Source of the DNA: Sulfitobacter sp. EhC04
GTDB lineage: Bacteria > Pseudomonadota > Alphaproteobacteria > Rhodobacterales > Rhodobacteraceae
Direction: 5' to 3'
Length of the DNA stretch: 64,000 nucleotides
NCBI RefSeq assembly: GCF_001650875.1
Contig: NZ_LXYI01000021.1
Coordinates: 1-64,000 of the forward strand
Shown here: one piece after another, positions 18,368 through 27,170 of the stretch
How positions within the stretch are numbered: the stretch's first letter is position 1
Layout: every line of letters begins with the position of its first letter
Notes under the pieces: generated by a model
The model's input: only the letters and a program-made list of their open reading frames with translations
The model's database searches: none
Told to the model about the DNA's origin: nothing
Made by a program: the position numbers and the translations under genes

Positions 18368-19298
18368 TGCGCAATGTCCATTGGTAAAGTTTCGGCAGGA
18401 GCATGGGCGTCAGGTACATCGGCAGTTGCCAGCAGCCAATAAAGATCATCAAGGGGCCAAGCACTTCGGGCGACAAGGCAACCAGGAATATCGCGATATT
18501 TCGGTTGCCAGCCCCAAGGGCGAGCGGCCCGGCCAGCGCCCGAAGACGGGTGAGCCTCAGGCCCAGCAGGGTGCAGATTTGCAAGAGGTAGCTGATGGCA
18601 AAGGCGAGCAGGGCCCAGGTCAGAACTTGCCAAGGATCGCTGCGCAAAGCGGGGTTCAGCGCGGCCATCAGACCGACGACGATCATCGAAAAGGCCAGCA
18701 CCGACGCGCCATCCAGCGCCTTGATCTGGCGTATGGTCGGGCGTGGAAACAACCAGGCGCGCAGCGCAAACCCCGCGCCGGTCGCCAGCACGATCACGAC
18801 CAGCAGCCTGAGCGCGGCCAATACGACCTGTTGCGGGTCGCCCGCCTGGGGCAGAACCGCCAGAACCGGCAGCATGGTCAACGGAAAGGCGGCAGTCCCC
18901 AGCACGAGGATCTGCATCATGCGCCCGGCATCCAGCCCCAGCATCAGTGCCAGGTTGACGCTGCCGGTGATCGCCGGTGCCGCACAGGTCAGCACGATGG
19001 CCAGCGCGGCGGGCGTGTCTTGCAGCCCAAGCAGTGTCAGGAGCCCTAACACTGCCAGCGGAAGCAGCGTCTGCAGTATCACAACGGAAGCCAGCCCCCA
19101 GCGCAGATCGCCCCCGGCACCCCAGGCGGCGCGATGGCCGATCCGCAGCGCGGTGATCGTGAGCAGGGCAGCGACCATCAACGGCAGCCAAGGCACCAGC
19201 GTGGCGGCGAGACCGGGCAGCAGCAGGCCCCCGGCCAGCCCTGCAATCAGGCACAGGCGCGCGTGGGTCGAAGCCAATGAGAGAAGGCGGGTCAGCAT
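18360..19298 (-). CDS. BASS-family (bile acid:Na+ symporter-like) membrane carrier
   Basis: 312 residues with about nine or ten hydrophobic helices. The pattern (LTCAAPAITGSVNLALMLG for the first crossing region, LGAGNRNIAIFLVAL for the second) matches the bile acid/sodium symporter superfamily, which exports or imports organic acids and related anions. It sits between TRAP dctM (9-base gap) and pxpB (8-base overlap), so it is part of the 5-oxoproline operon. It might move 5-oxoproline, glutamate or a by-product; which one cannot be told. A competing open frame on the same strand here is a GC-rich shadow. Confidence 0.75.
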   Translation of the reverse strand: MLTRLLSLASTHARLCLIAGLAGGLLLPGLAATLVPWLPLMVAALLTITALRIGHRAAWGAGGDLRWGLASVVILQTLLPLAVLGLLTLLGLQDTPAALAIVLTCAAPAITGSVNLALMLGLDAGRMMQILVLGTAAFPLTMLPVLAVLPQAGDPQQVVLAALRLLVVIVLATGAGFALRAWLFPRPTIRQIKALDGASVLAFSMIVVGLMAALNPALRSDPWQVLTWALLAFAISYLLQICTLLGLRLTRLRALAGPLALGAGNRNIAIFLVALSPEVLGPLMIFIGCWQLPMYLTPMLLPKLYQWTLRND

Positions 19299-19307
19299 AC
19301 ATGGGCT

Positions 19308-20618
19308 TTAGTTCGGTCCATTGCGCAGATTTTCCGGCAACCAGGTTGCGATTTCGGGAAACCAGATCAGGAAAAAGACCATCACGACCATAATCGCGAA
19401 CATTGGCAGGGCTGCCTTGGTGATATAGCCCATTTCGTGATCCGTCATGCCTTGCAACACGAACAGGTTGAATCCGATGGGCGGCGTGATCTGTGCCATC
19501 TCCACCACGACCACGACAAAGATGCCGAACCAGATCAGGTCGATCCCAGCGCCGCGCACCATCGGTTCAACAACCGCCATGGTCAGCACGACTGACGAAA
19601 TGCCATCAAGGAACATGCCAAGCACGATGTAGAACACCAGCAGCGCCATCAGCAGCTGAAACCGCGTCAGCTCCATCGCCGCGATGCCGTCGGCCAGCGC
19701 GCGGGGCAGGCCGGTAAAGCCCATGGACAGTTTCAGAAATGCCGCTCCGGCGAGGATCAGCGCGATCATGGCGGAGGTGCGCATCGCCCCCATGAGGCTT
19801 TCGCGGAAGCTGCCCCAGTTGAGCGAGCCCTGGAACAGCGCCAGCACAAGCGCCCCGATCACGCCGATTGCCGCCGCCTCGGTCGCGGTGGCAAATCCCA
19901 GGTACATCGACCCGATCACAACCGTGATCAGCGCAAAGACAGGCAGCAGAAAGCGCGAATTGCGCAGCTTGTCGGCAAAGCTCATGTCCACTTCCTGCGT
20001 TGGGTTCCAGTCCTTCGAGGTCAGCGAGATCACGGCGACATAGCCCATGAACATGACAGCAAGGATCAGCCCCGGAAGGACGCCGGCAAAGAACAGCTTG
20101 GTGATGCTTTCGTTCACGGTTACGCCATAGACGATCAATGCCAGTGACGGCGGGATCATCAGGCCCAGCGTCGCCGCCCCGGCCAGCGTGCCGATGATCA
20201 TCTTTTCGGGGTAGTTGCGGCTGCGCAATTCGGGGATCGACATCTTGCCCACGGTTGTCAGCGTCGCGGCCGAAGACCCGGACACAGCGGCAAAGACGGT
20301 ACAGCCGACGATATTGGTATGCACCAACCCGCCCGGCAGGCGCGCCAGCCAGGGGGCGAGACCCTTGAACATGTCCTCGGACAATCGGGTGCGGTACAGA
20401 ATTTCACCCATCCAGATGAAAAGGGGCAGGGCAGTCAGGGTCCAGGAACTCGACGAGGCCCAGATTGTCGTGATCATCGTGTCGCCGACGGGGCGGGTGG
20501 TGAACAGCTCCATCCCGACCCAGGCCACCCCCATCAGGGCCAGACCGACCCAGACGCCGGTGCCCAGCAGGAAGAAAAGGACAAAGAGGAAAAGCGTGAT
20601 GGCGTAAACTTCGGTCAT
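19308..20618 (-). CDS. TRAP transporter large permease DctM
   Basis: 436 residues, about twelve helices, typical of the TRAP large membrane subunit. Family signatures are present: LPLFIWMGEILYRT, GSSAATLTTVGKMSIPEL, the IPPSLALIVYGV segment, and QITPPIGFNLFVLQ near the end. It uses an ion gradient to import a carboxylate delivered by the periplasmic DctP. It lies five bases after dctQ and just before the BASS-like gene. The adjoining pxpBCA genes make 5-oxoproline or a related compound the likely cargo. Confidence 0.93.
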   Translation of the reverse strand: MTEVYAITLFLFVLFFLLGTGVWVGLALMGVAWVGMELFTTRPVGDTMITTIWASSSSWTLTALPLFIWMGEILYRTRLSEDMFKGLAPWLARLPGGLVHTNIVGCTVFAAVSGSSAATLTTVGKMSIPELRSRNYPEKMIIGTLAGAATLGLMIPPSLALIVYGVTVNESITKLFFAGVLPGLILAVMFMGYVAVISLTSKDWNPTQEVDMSFADKLRNSRFLLPVFALITVVIGSMYLGFATATEAAAIGVIGALVLALFQGSLNWGSFRESLMGAMRTSAMIALILAGAAFLKLSMGFTGLPRALADGIAAMELTRFQLLMALLVFYIVLGMFLDGISSVVLTMAVVEPMVRGAGIDLIWFGIFVVVVVEMAQITPPIGFNLFVLQGMTDHEMGYITKAALPMFAIMVVMVFFLIWFPEIATWLPENLRNGPN

Positions 20619-20622
20619 GGCA

Positions 20623-21147
20623 TCATTCTCCGAAGCTTTGATCGACGAGGTCGCGGGTGAGGCGGTGATTGCCCCTGATAATGATGTGCAGCAGGTTGTC
20701 GGTCAGCGCGATGGCAAGGATTGCACCGCCCGCCACCATCACCGATTGCGGAATCCACAGCAGGGTGGCGTCCTGATCCTGGCTGATTTCCTTGAACTTC
20801 CACGACCAATAGACAAACCAATAGGCGTAATAGGTGAAGTACCAGGCAATCACCGCCGCCAGACCAAAGCACCAGATCTCAAGCAGGCGTCTTGGTCCCT
20901 TCGACAGGACATTGAGAAGCATCGACACGCGAATGTGCGTGCCGCGATTCAGCGCATTGGCAAAGGCAAGGAAACTGGCCCCGGCCATGGCGTATCCGGC
21001 ATAGCTCGCGGCACCGGGAAAGACGGCCCCGGTCCATCGCGCGACCATCTGCGCCACAATCAGCAGCAAGATCGCCACCAGGCAGACAGCCGCCAAGGCG
21101 CCCGCCGCAACGTAGAGCGTATCGAGAGTTTTGCGCAGTGCTGTCAC
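20623..21147 (-). CDS. TRAP transporter small permease DctQ
   Basis: 174 residues with four membrane helices. The ALNRGTHIRVSMLLNVLS segment after helix two is the usual DctQ pattern (NxGxHIRVxxL). It pairs with DctM encoded five bases downstream. A 67-base gap with a strong hairpin (21177-21200) separates it from dctP. Confidence 0.9.
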   Translation of the reverse strand: MTALRKTLDTLYVAAGALAAVCLVAILLLIVAQMVARWTGAVFPGAASYAGYAMAGASFLAFANALNRGTHIRVSMLLNVLSKGPRRLLEIWCFGLAAVIAWYFTYYAYWFVYWSWKFKEISQDQDATLLWIPQSVMVAGGAILAIALTDNLLHIIIRGNHRLTRDLVDQSFGE

Positions 21148-21176
21148 GCCAAGCGCCTCCTTGTCCGAAAAGGAAG

Positions 21177-21200
21177 GGCGGCCCGTTGAACCGGGCCGCC
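21177..21200 (-). terminator. GC-rich hairpin between dctP and dctQ
   Basis: GGCGGCCCG and CGGGCCGCC form a perfect nine-pair stem with a six-base loop, 14 bases after the dctP stop. On the minus strand it is followed by CTTCCTTTTC, not a pure T-run. It probably stabilises dctP mRNA or partly stops transcription, so that the binding protein outnumbers the permease. Confidence 0.65.
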
Positions 21201-21214
21201 AAAGCTGTCGATGA

Positions 21215-22204
21215 TCAGTTCATCGACTTGTAGCTGTCGACCAGCTTCCGGCCATTCTCGCCTGCGGCTTCGAGCCATTCGGCGGTCATCGTCTCACCAA
21301 TTTCGCGCAGGCCCGACATCAGTTCCTCACTGGCAGGCTGCACGCTCATGCCGCCTTCTTTCAGACCGTCATAGGTGAACTGGGTATAGTCCTTGGATTT
21401 CTGCAAGCCGCGCGCCTCCGCTTCGGAGGCGCAGGTGTTGATCACTTCCTTATTGGCGTCTGAAACGCCCGACCAGACATCCGCGTTCACCATCACATAG
21501 TTGCGCGGCAGCCAGGCATCGACTTCGTAGAAGTGCGTCAGGCTTTCCCAGACCTTCTGATCATAACCGGTCGCACCCGAGGAAACCATGGATTCCGCTA
21601 CGCCGGTGGCAAAGGCCTGACTGACTTCGGCGGCTTCGATTGTGACAGGGGCCATGCCCGTCAATTCAGCCAGACGCGCAGTGGTGTTGTTGTAAGAGCG
21701 GAATTTGACGCCCGCCATGTCTTCAACGCTGTTCACTTCTTTCTTGAAGTACAGGCCCTGCGGTGGCCACGGCACGTTGTAGAGCAGGTGCAGCCCCTGC
21801 TCCTCCAGCAGCGCTTCGATTTCGGGCTTGGCGGCCTCCCAGAGTTTGCCGCTGTCATCAAAGGAGGGGGCAAGGAACGGGACGCTGTCAAAGCCGAACA
21901 GCGCGTTTTCGTTCTGGTGACCGGACAGCAGGCGTTCACCGATCTGAACCTGACCAGTCTGGATCGCACGCTTGATGTCTGCGCCCGCAAACAGCGCGCC
22001 GCCGGGGTGAACCGTAATTTCAATTTCGCCGCTTGTGCCGTCGGTCACGCATTTCGCGAATTCCACGCCATTCTCGGAGTGGAAATTTGACGCCGAATAG
22101 GCCATCGGCATGTCCCATTTTTCTGCGGCAAAGGCAGGCAGGGCGGTGCCAAGCGTCAAGGCGGCTGTTGCCGCAGTTGCCATCAGTTTCTGTGTGCGTT
22201 TCAT
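21215..22204 (-). CDS. TRAP transporter substrate-binding protein DctP
   Basis: 329 residues from the ATG at 22204, with GGGAGA upstream; the open frame extends further but without homology. A signal peptide runs to about residue 26 (TALPAFAAEKW). DctP-family features: NSVEDMAGVKFRSYN, containing the arginine that binds the substrate carboxylate, and GMAPVTIEAAEVSQAFATGV. It is the first TRAP gene, directly after the FAD oxidoreductase gene on the same strand. Predicted ligand: 5-oxoproline or a derivative, from the pxp genes downstream. Confidence 0.9.
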   Translation of the reverse strand: MKRTQKLMATAATAALTLGTALPAFAAEKWDMPMAYSASNFHSENGVEFAKCVTDGTSGEIEITVHPGGALFAGADIKRAIQTGQVQIGERLLSGHQNENALFGFDSVPFLAPSFDDSGKLWEAAKPEIEALLEEQGLHLLYNVPWPPQGLYFKKEVNSVEDMAGVKFRSYNNTTARLAELTGMAPVTIEAAEVSQAFATGVAESMVSSGATGYDQKVWESLTHFYEVDAWLPRNYVMVNADVWSGVSDANKEVINTCASEAEARGLQKSKDYTQFTYDGLKEGGMSVQPASEELMSGLREIGETMTAEWLEAAGENGRKLVDSYKSMN

Positions 22205-22236
22205 TTTTTCGTCTCCCGGTTGGTTTTGTGAACGCG

Positions 22237-23475
22237 CTATTGGAAGCGCTGAGGGTGATAGGGGGCAAGGTCGGTGTTGACCGGTTGCCCGGTGATCAAT
22301 CCGGCGACCAGTCGGCCCGTTTTCGGACCGCCCGTCAACCCGATGTGATGATGCCCGAAGGCGGTAAAGACCCGGCTTTGTCCAACCTCGCCGATCAATG
22401 GCAGGCTGTCGCTGGGGGCGGGTCTGTGCCCCAGCCATTCGATTTCATCGGTGGCGCTGAGGCCGGGAAAGGCGCCCATGACGTGGCGGCGCAGCAGGTC
22501 GAGGGGCGCGCGCGACGGTCCGGCCTCCAGCCCGCCAAATTCCACGATACCGGCGCAGCGCAGGCCCTGTTCCATGGGTGTTGCCACGAATTTGCCGCTG
22601 GCAATCATCGTTGGTTGTCGCGGTCCGCCTGTCGCACCCTCAAAAACCACGTGATAGCCGCGTTCGCTTTCCAAAGGCACGTTCAGCCCCAGCTTGGCCA
22701 TCATCGGTTTCGACCAGACGCCTGTTGCCAGCACGGCGGCGTTGCAGGGAATGGCACCTGTGCTGGTTTGCACGCCAGTGATCTTGCCATCCGTCAGGTC
22801 AAAATCCGTGACCTCGGCCTGAAGGATCTTGCCGCCACGATCCGTCAGCGCCTTGGCCAGCGCCTGGACATAGCCGCCGGGGCTGCGGATGAATCCATGG
22901 TCTTTCATCACCGCAAGAAAGGTGATGTCAGGGCCAAGGGCAGGGTCATAGTCCTGCACCGCCGACCCTTCGATCAATTCGGGTACGAAACCGGCCTCCC
23001 TGCGCAGTTCCCAGGCGTATTTGTCCGCCTCGAACGCGGCGCGGTCGGCGTAGGCAAAGCAATAGTCGCTGTCCGTCACCCAGTCTCCAAGGCCCAGTTC
23101 GCCACACAAGCTCTTGTGCTGTTCGACACTGTCGCCGACGATCGGGGTCAACCCCCGCGCAATGCGCCGGGTGTCTGCATCATTGGCGTGGGACATGTAG
23201 CGGCGCAGCCATGGCAGCAGACGGGGCACGTATGACCACCGCAGGAACAGCGGGAAGTTGCTGTTCAGCATCATCATCGGCGCCTTGCGCAGCAGGCCCG
23301 GCGCGGTGACCGGCACCATGGAGCATGCCGCCAGCACCCCCGCGTTGCCATGAGACGTGCCAGTGCCGGGCAGGCCGCGGTCGATCACCGTCACTTCCAG
23401 ACCCGCCCGGCGCAGCCAGATCGCGGTTGATATGCCGACAATGCCTGCGCCGATCACGACGACTTGGCGGCTCAT
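22237..23475 (-). CDS. FAD-dependent D-amino acid dehydrogenase-like oxidoreductase
   Basis: 412 residues from the ATG at 23475. The dinucleotide-binding motif is at the N-terminus (VVVIGAGIVGISTAIWLRRAG). A DAO-type body follows, with GTSHGNAGVLAACSM and the C-terminal FAD contact FTAFGHHHIGLTGGPKTGRL. It resembles DadA-like dehydrogenases that oxidise D-amino acids or cyclic imino acids and pass electrons to the respiratory chain. It heads the operon with TRAP and pxp genes, so its substrate may be chemically close to 5-oxoproline or proline; that is inference. An upstream ATG (23529) is possible but adds an unconserved leader. Confidence 0.85.
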   Translation of the reverse strand: MSRQVVVIGAGIVGISTAIWLRRAGLEVTVIDRGLPGTGTSHGNAGVLAACSMVPVTAPGLLRKAPMMMLNSNFPLFLRWSYVPRLLPWLRRYMSHANDADTRRIARGLTPIVGDSVEQHKSLCGELGLGDWVTDSDYCFAYADRAAFEADKYAWELRREAGFVPELIEGSAVQDYDPALGPDITFLAVMKDHGFIRSPGGYVQALAKALTDRGGKILQAEVTDFDLTDGKITGVQTSTGAIPCNAAVLATGVWSKPMMAKLGLNVPLESERGYHVVFEGATGGPRQPTMIASGKFVATPMEQGLRCAGIVEFGGLEAGPSRAPLDLLRRHVMGAFPGLSATDEIEWLGHRPAPSDSLPLIGEVGQSRVFTAFGHHHIGLTGGPKTGRLVAGLITGQPVNTDLAPYHPQRFQ

Positions 23476-23825
23476 TTGGCGGGCTTTCGGGTCATGAATG
23501 TCTTGCCTTTGATTCTCTCGGAGCATCATTGCACGAATTCACAAAACATCAACAAAATGTTTGTAAAATGTCATTGTTAGGGTGATCGGGGCGGCAGGAC
23601 GCAGATTTCCGGCGTGACATGTGTGCCTAATTTCCGATTGCTGCGTTACGCGACGGTCTATCCTGGATCAATTGTTGCAGTGTGGGTCGCGGTCGCGTAT
23701 TTCCCGTCTCTATCGAAAACGCTGCTGCCCGGAGGTTACCTGTACGAGCATATGCCGATCTGGATCGGGGCTCTTACCTTCTGGACCTGATTGGGGCGCG
23801 GCATAACCCGGACGGATGAAGCGCA
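23476..23825. other. Divergent promoter region of the 5-oxoproline operon and iclR
   Basis: 350 bases with no supported gene. It must hold the promoters for the minus-strand operon and plus-strand iclR. The most notable site is the inverted repeat at 23544-23562; the rest shows nothing I can name. Confidence 0.6.
23544..23562. promoter_or_regulatory. AAACAT-N7-ATGTTT inverted repeat, possible IclR operator
   Basis: Perfect six-base arms separated by seven bases, about 70 bases upstream of the oxidoreductase start and on the iclR side of the divergent region. IclR proteins bind short palindromes in such intergenic regions. No second copy was found, so the assignment is tentative. Confidence 0.4.
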
Positions 23826-24599
23826 ATGGACGATATCGGCGGACGCGAAAAGGCGATACCGACGAATTTGCGTCTGCTGCTCTTGCTGGAAGAGATCGCG
23901 CGCGTCGGGGCCCCGATGACCCCTACCGCCGCGAACGAGGTTCTGGGCTTGCCGAAACCCACAGTGCATCGCCTGTTCCACAGGCTTGAGCAAGAGGGCT
24001 TCCTTCAGCGCGACATTGACGGGCGGTCCTATTCAGCGGGGCAGCGGCTGCGCAAGCTGTCGGTCAACGTGCTGTCCTCCAGCCGGGTGCGGACCGTGCG
24101 CCTCGCCGTTCTGAACGCGCTGACCGAAGACATCGGCGAAACCTGCAATGTCGCGATGCCGGACCGGGACGGGATGGTCTATCTTGACCGGGTCGAAACG
24201 AAATGGCCCCTGCGCATCCAACTGCCTGTTGGCACCACGGTTCCCTTTCACTGTACCGCCAGCGGCAAGATGTACCTGTCTACCTTGCCGTCGCGGATGT
24301 TGGGCAAATATCTGTCGTCGGCAGCGCTGGAGCCGCAGACAGCAAGAACATTGACTGATCCTGATGCCCTGCGTCATGCGATCGAAGATGTTCGGACGCT
24401 AGAATATTCTACCGATGACGAGGAGTTCATGGAGGGTATGGTCGCAATCGCTGTTCCGATCTGGGACGATCAACAGCGGCTGATGTCCACTCTTTCCATC
24501 CACGCACCGACCCAGCGCGTCACTATCGGTGACCTGGAGGCGCATCTGGACCGGCTCAGAACCGCGGCTGGCGATTTGTCAGAGATAGTTCTGCGCTGA
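23826..24599 (+). CDS. IclR-family transcriptional regulator
   Basis: 257 residues: an N-terminal winged helix (LRLLLLLEEIARVGAPMTPTAANEVLGLPKPTVHRLFHRLEQEGFL) and a C-terminal IclR effector domain (FHCTASGKMYLSTLP, and EEFMEGMVAIAVPIWD). It is divergent from the oxidoreductase-TRAP-pxp operon and is the likely local regulator. The coding end overlaps the end of the convergent ycaQ-like gene by 21 bases. Confidence 0.92.
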   Translation: MDDIGGREKAIPTNLRLLLLLEEIARVGAPMTPTAANEVLGLPKPTVHRLFHRLEQEGFLQRDIDGRSYSAGQRLRKLSVNVLSSSRVRTVRLAVLNALTEDIGETCNVAMPDRDGMVYLDRVETKWPLRIQLPVGTTVPFHCTASGKMYLSTLPSRMLGKYLSSAALEPQTARTLTDPDALRHAIEDVRTLEYSTDDEEFMEGMVAIAVPIWDDQQRLMSTLSIHAPTQRVTIGDLEAHLDRLRTAAGDLSEIVLR

Positions 24600-25799
24600 G
24601 GCGCACAGCCAGCCGTCCTCGAATGCGACCTTGCTGACACCGGCAAGCTTGCACAGTCTTTCCAGTTCAGCCTCGAAGGCGCGTTGCCGCCCGCTGCCCC
24701 AGCGTATCCTGCCCTCCGGCCACAGCGCACTGACGCGCAACACATCCTCATTGCGAAAGGCCTTCATGTCGACGCGACCAACGATGCGGTCGCCTTCCAG
24801 AATGGGAAAAACGTAGTAGCCAAAGGTGCGTTTCGCTTGCGGTACAAAGACCTCGATCCGGTAGTTGAACCCGAACAGCCGTTCGGCGCGGTTCCGGTCC
24901 CGCAGGGCCGGGTCGAAAGGGCTGAGCACCCGCAGGCGACCGGTGGGCGCCTTGTCGCGGGCAGGGTCCTGATCAAGACCCGGTCGCGCGAAAGCGAGTT
25001 TGACCGACCCGTCTGCCCCGGTAATCTGCACCTGTTCCAGCGCTCCTGCCGCCAGCGCCTCGGCGCACCAGTCGCGCGCCTCGGCCGGGGTGACATGATC
25101 CCAGAAGGCGGCAATCTCGGTGTGGGTGGCAAACCCCAGCCGTGAAAGCGCCTGATCGCAGCACCAGTCAATCGTGGCGGCGGTATCGGGGCAGTTTGCC
25201 GGATCGTGCAGATGTTGTTCGATCACCCGTTCCGTCAGGTCGTAACGCTTCTTGAAGCCGTCACGCCCGACAACGCAGAGCGCACCGGAACGCCACAGGT
25301 ATTCCAGCGCGGTCTTGGAAGGGTGCCAGTCCCACCAGCCGCCGGAACCGCGTGTTTCACCCTTTCCGACATCGGAAGAACTCAGCGGTCCTTCGGCTGC
25401 GATCTGGTCCAGTACATTCTGAAACCGTTTCTCAAACCCATCCCGCCGCCAGTTGCGCCACCGCGCGCGCAGCTTTTCGGCGTCGCGCTGCCGTCTGAGA
25501 TGCCACTGCGGATAGAACTCCATCGGAATGACCGCCGCATCATGTGTCCAGTGCTCGAACAGCGCCTTGTCTCGCTCGTAGAGGTGTTTCAGCGCTTTTG
25601 GCCTGTACCGTTGCCTGCGTGAAAACAGGATCAGGTCATGCGCGCGGGCCACGGTGTTGATGCTGTCAAGCTGCACAAAGCCAAGATCATGGATCAATCC
25701 GTGCAGCGCCGCGCCCTTTGCTTCGCCCACAGGGGCGTCGGACAGGCCGTGCCGGTCAAGGAAAATCCGCCGCGCCTGGCCGTTGTCCAGGGTCAGCAT
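24579..25799 (-). CDS. YcaQ/AlkX-type winged-helix DNA glycosylase
   Basis: 406 residues. The family (DUF1006, HTH_42) removes alkylated bases and unhooks interstrand crosslinks. The N-terminal helix carries FVQLDSINTVARAHDLIL, which contains the Q-phi-D catalytic motif of YcaQ/AlkX (QLD; AlkZ proteins have QxQ). Winged-helix repeats follow, and the C-terminal region has LSPFDPALRDRNRAERLFGF, a strong signature. It lies two bases upstream of the lacI-like stop on the same strand, which looks like chance adjacency. Confidence 0.88.
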   Translation of the reverse strand: MLTLDNGQARRIFLDRHGLSDAPVGEAKGAALHGLIHDLGFVQLDSINTVARAHDLILFSRRQRYRPKALKHLYERDKALFEHWTHDAAVIPMEFYPQWHLRRQRDAEKLRARWRNWRRDGFEKRFQNVLDQIAAEGPLSSSDVGKGETRGSGGWWDWHPSKTALEYLWRSGALCVVGRDGFKKRYDLTERVIEQHLHDPANCPDTAATIDWCCDQALSRLGFATHTEIAAFWDHVTPAEARDWCAEALAAGALEQVQITGADGSVKLAFARPGLDQDPARDKAPTGRLRVLSPFDPALRDRNRAERLFGFNYRIEVFVPQAKRTFGYYVFPILEGDRIVGRVDMKAFRNEDVLRVSALWPEGRIRWGSGRQRAFEAELERLCKLAGVSKVAFEDGWLCASAQNYL

Positions 25800-25801
25800 G
25801 A

Positions 25802-26836
25802 TTAGCGGCGATGGCGGCGCAGGGTGTCTCCGAACGACAGGGTCGGGGTCATTGTAACCTGCGTCGGAACATCCGGGTCCGGTGTCTCGGACGTGTAGTT
25901 CAGAACGATTTTCGCCGCCGCCTGGCCAATCTCGCTCCGGCAGGCATCCATCGTCGCCAATTGCCGTGGCAGACCCTGCAACAGTTCGACACCGTTGAAT
26001 CCGGCCAGACCGATCTGACCCGGTATGTCGATTTTCTGGTCAATCAGATACAAAAGGCCGCCTGCACCGATCATGTCATTGGAATAATAAAGGAAATCCA
26101 AGTCCGGTGAGCGTTCCAGCATCTCCTGCGTCATTTCCCGACCCTTGGCCAGCGCGGACCCCCCGGAATAGAACGCGCGATCCTCAATCTCGACGCCCGC
26201 CTTGGCCAGCGCTTCGGTGAATCCTTCAAATCGTTTGCGCGCGCGGTGGTCCAGCGGCATCTTGGTGCCCATGAACCCGATATGTTCATACCCTTCCTTG
26301 AGGATCGCATTGGCCATTTCACGCCCGGCCCGGCGATGCGAGATACCCACCATCGCGTCAACGGGCCGACCGTCGGTGTCCATGATCTCGACCACGGGAA
26401 TGCCCGCGTTCTTGAGCATCGCGCGGGTCGCGTCTGAATGTTCCAGCCCTGCGATGATCACACCCGATGGCCGCCAGGACAGCATTTCGTAAAGCACCCG
26501 TTCCTCTTTTTCGGGCAGGTAGTCCGTTACGCCGACCACGGGTTGCAGCGGCGTGTCCTCAAGGACCTGATTGATGCCATTCAGGACTTCAGGGAAAACC
26601 ATGTTGGACAGCGAAGGGATGATGACCGCCACCAGGTTCACCCGTTGAGAAGCCAGCGACCCGGCAATCTGATTTGGCACGTATCCCAGCTCCTTTGCCG
26701 CAGCCAACACCTTGTTGCGTGTGGCTTCCGATACATCCCCTCTCTTTCGCAGAACCCTGCTCACGGTCATTTCCGAGACACCGCAGGCCTCGGATACATC
26801 GCGGAGGGTGAGCGGCCGTTTGGAAGATGTGGTCAA
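25802..26836 (-). CDS. LacI-family transcriptional regulator
   Basis: 344 residues. LacI helix-turn-helix (LTLRDVSEACGVSEMTVSRVLRKRGDVSEATR) followed by the hinge (YVPNQIAGSLASQRVNLVAVIIPSLSN, read as separate segments) and a periplasmic-binding-protein-like effector domain. It most resembles GntR-type acid-sugar regulators. It sits between ycaQ and the RuBisCO-like/DUF1537 cluster on the same strand and probably controls that cluster. I could not find a convincing palindromic operator nearby. Confidence 0.9.
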   Translation of the reverse strand: MTTSSKRPLTLRDVSEACGVSEMTVSRVLRKRGDVSEATRNKVLAAAKELGYVPNQIAGSLASQRVNLVAVIIPSLSNMVFPEVLNGINQVLEDTPLQPVVGVTDYLPEKEERVLYEMLSWRPSGVIIAGLEHSDATRAMLKNAGIPVVEIMDTDGRPVDAMVGISHRRAGREMANAILKEGYEHIGFMGTKMPLDHRARKRFEGFTEALAKAGVEIEDRAFYSGGSALAKGREMTQEMLERSPDLDFLYYSNDMIGAGGLLYLIDQKIDIPGQIGLAGFNGVELLQGLPRQLATMDACRSEIGQAAAKIVLNYTSETPDPDVPTQVTMTPTLSFGDTLRRHRR

Positions 26837-27170
26837 ATTTTCATTCCTGATTACTCAGCAACCAGTTAGCGCGAAGCATGGGCAACGATCAAGCGCAGGC
26901 TTAGTCGTTCGGGACATTGATGCCACCGTGTTCGGGTCGCGGGTGCGGCGAACCAGCAAGAGCTATGCGGCAGGTTACAGCGCATACCTTTTTGAAATAT
27001 GCTTCAAACCGCGCCCAGAACGCAGCCGGTAGTGCTGCTGACATGAAACATCCTCCTGCAAAGGATGAATCACAGATCAAACCAAAAGGGGAACCAGCGG
27101 CTGAAGTCTTAGGTGCGCCGCTTTGATGTAATATCCCCCAAGCCCGAGCCGCGATGCGGCATTTGCACAG
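26837..27170. other. Intergenic between lacI and the acid-sugar cluster
   Basis: 334 bases. It contains a short minus-strand frame (26901-27044) with an unusually good ribosome binding site but no recognised family. Otherwise I see no gene or clear hairpin terminator. Confidence 0.5.
26901..27044 (-). CDS. Short ORF (47 aa) with strong ribosome binding site, unknown
   Basis: ATG at 27044 preceded by AGGAGG at seven bases, the best Shine-Dalgarno sequence in this area; stop at 26901. The peptide begins MSAALPAAFWARFEAYFKK, a plausible amphipathic start, then becomes basic and proline-rich. I do not recognise it. It could be a remnant of a longer gene truncated by deletion, since a strong translation signal is retained in front of a short product, or a real small protein between the catabolic genes and their LacI regulator. 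Confidence 0.3.
   Translation of the reverse strand: MSAALPAAFWARFEAYFKKVCAVTCRIALAGSPHPRPEHGGINVPND

Noticed and set aside
18364-19302. Long open frame overlapping the BASS-like carrier in another frame
   Set aside because: Composition is Arg/Ala/Gly-rich without helices or motifs; the other frame encodes a clear membrane carrier.
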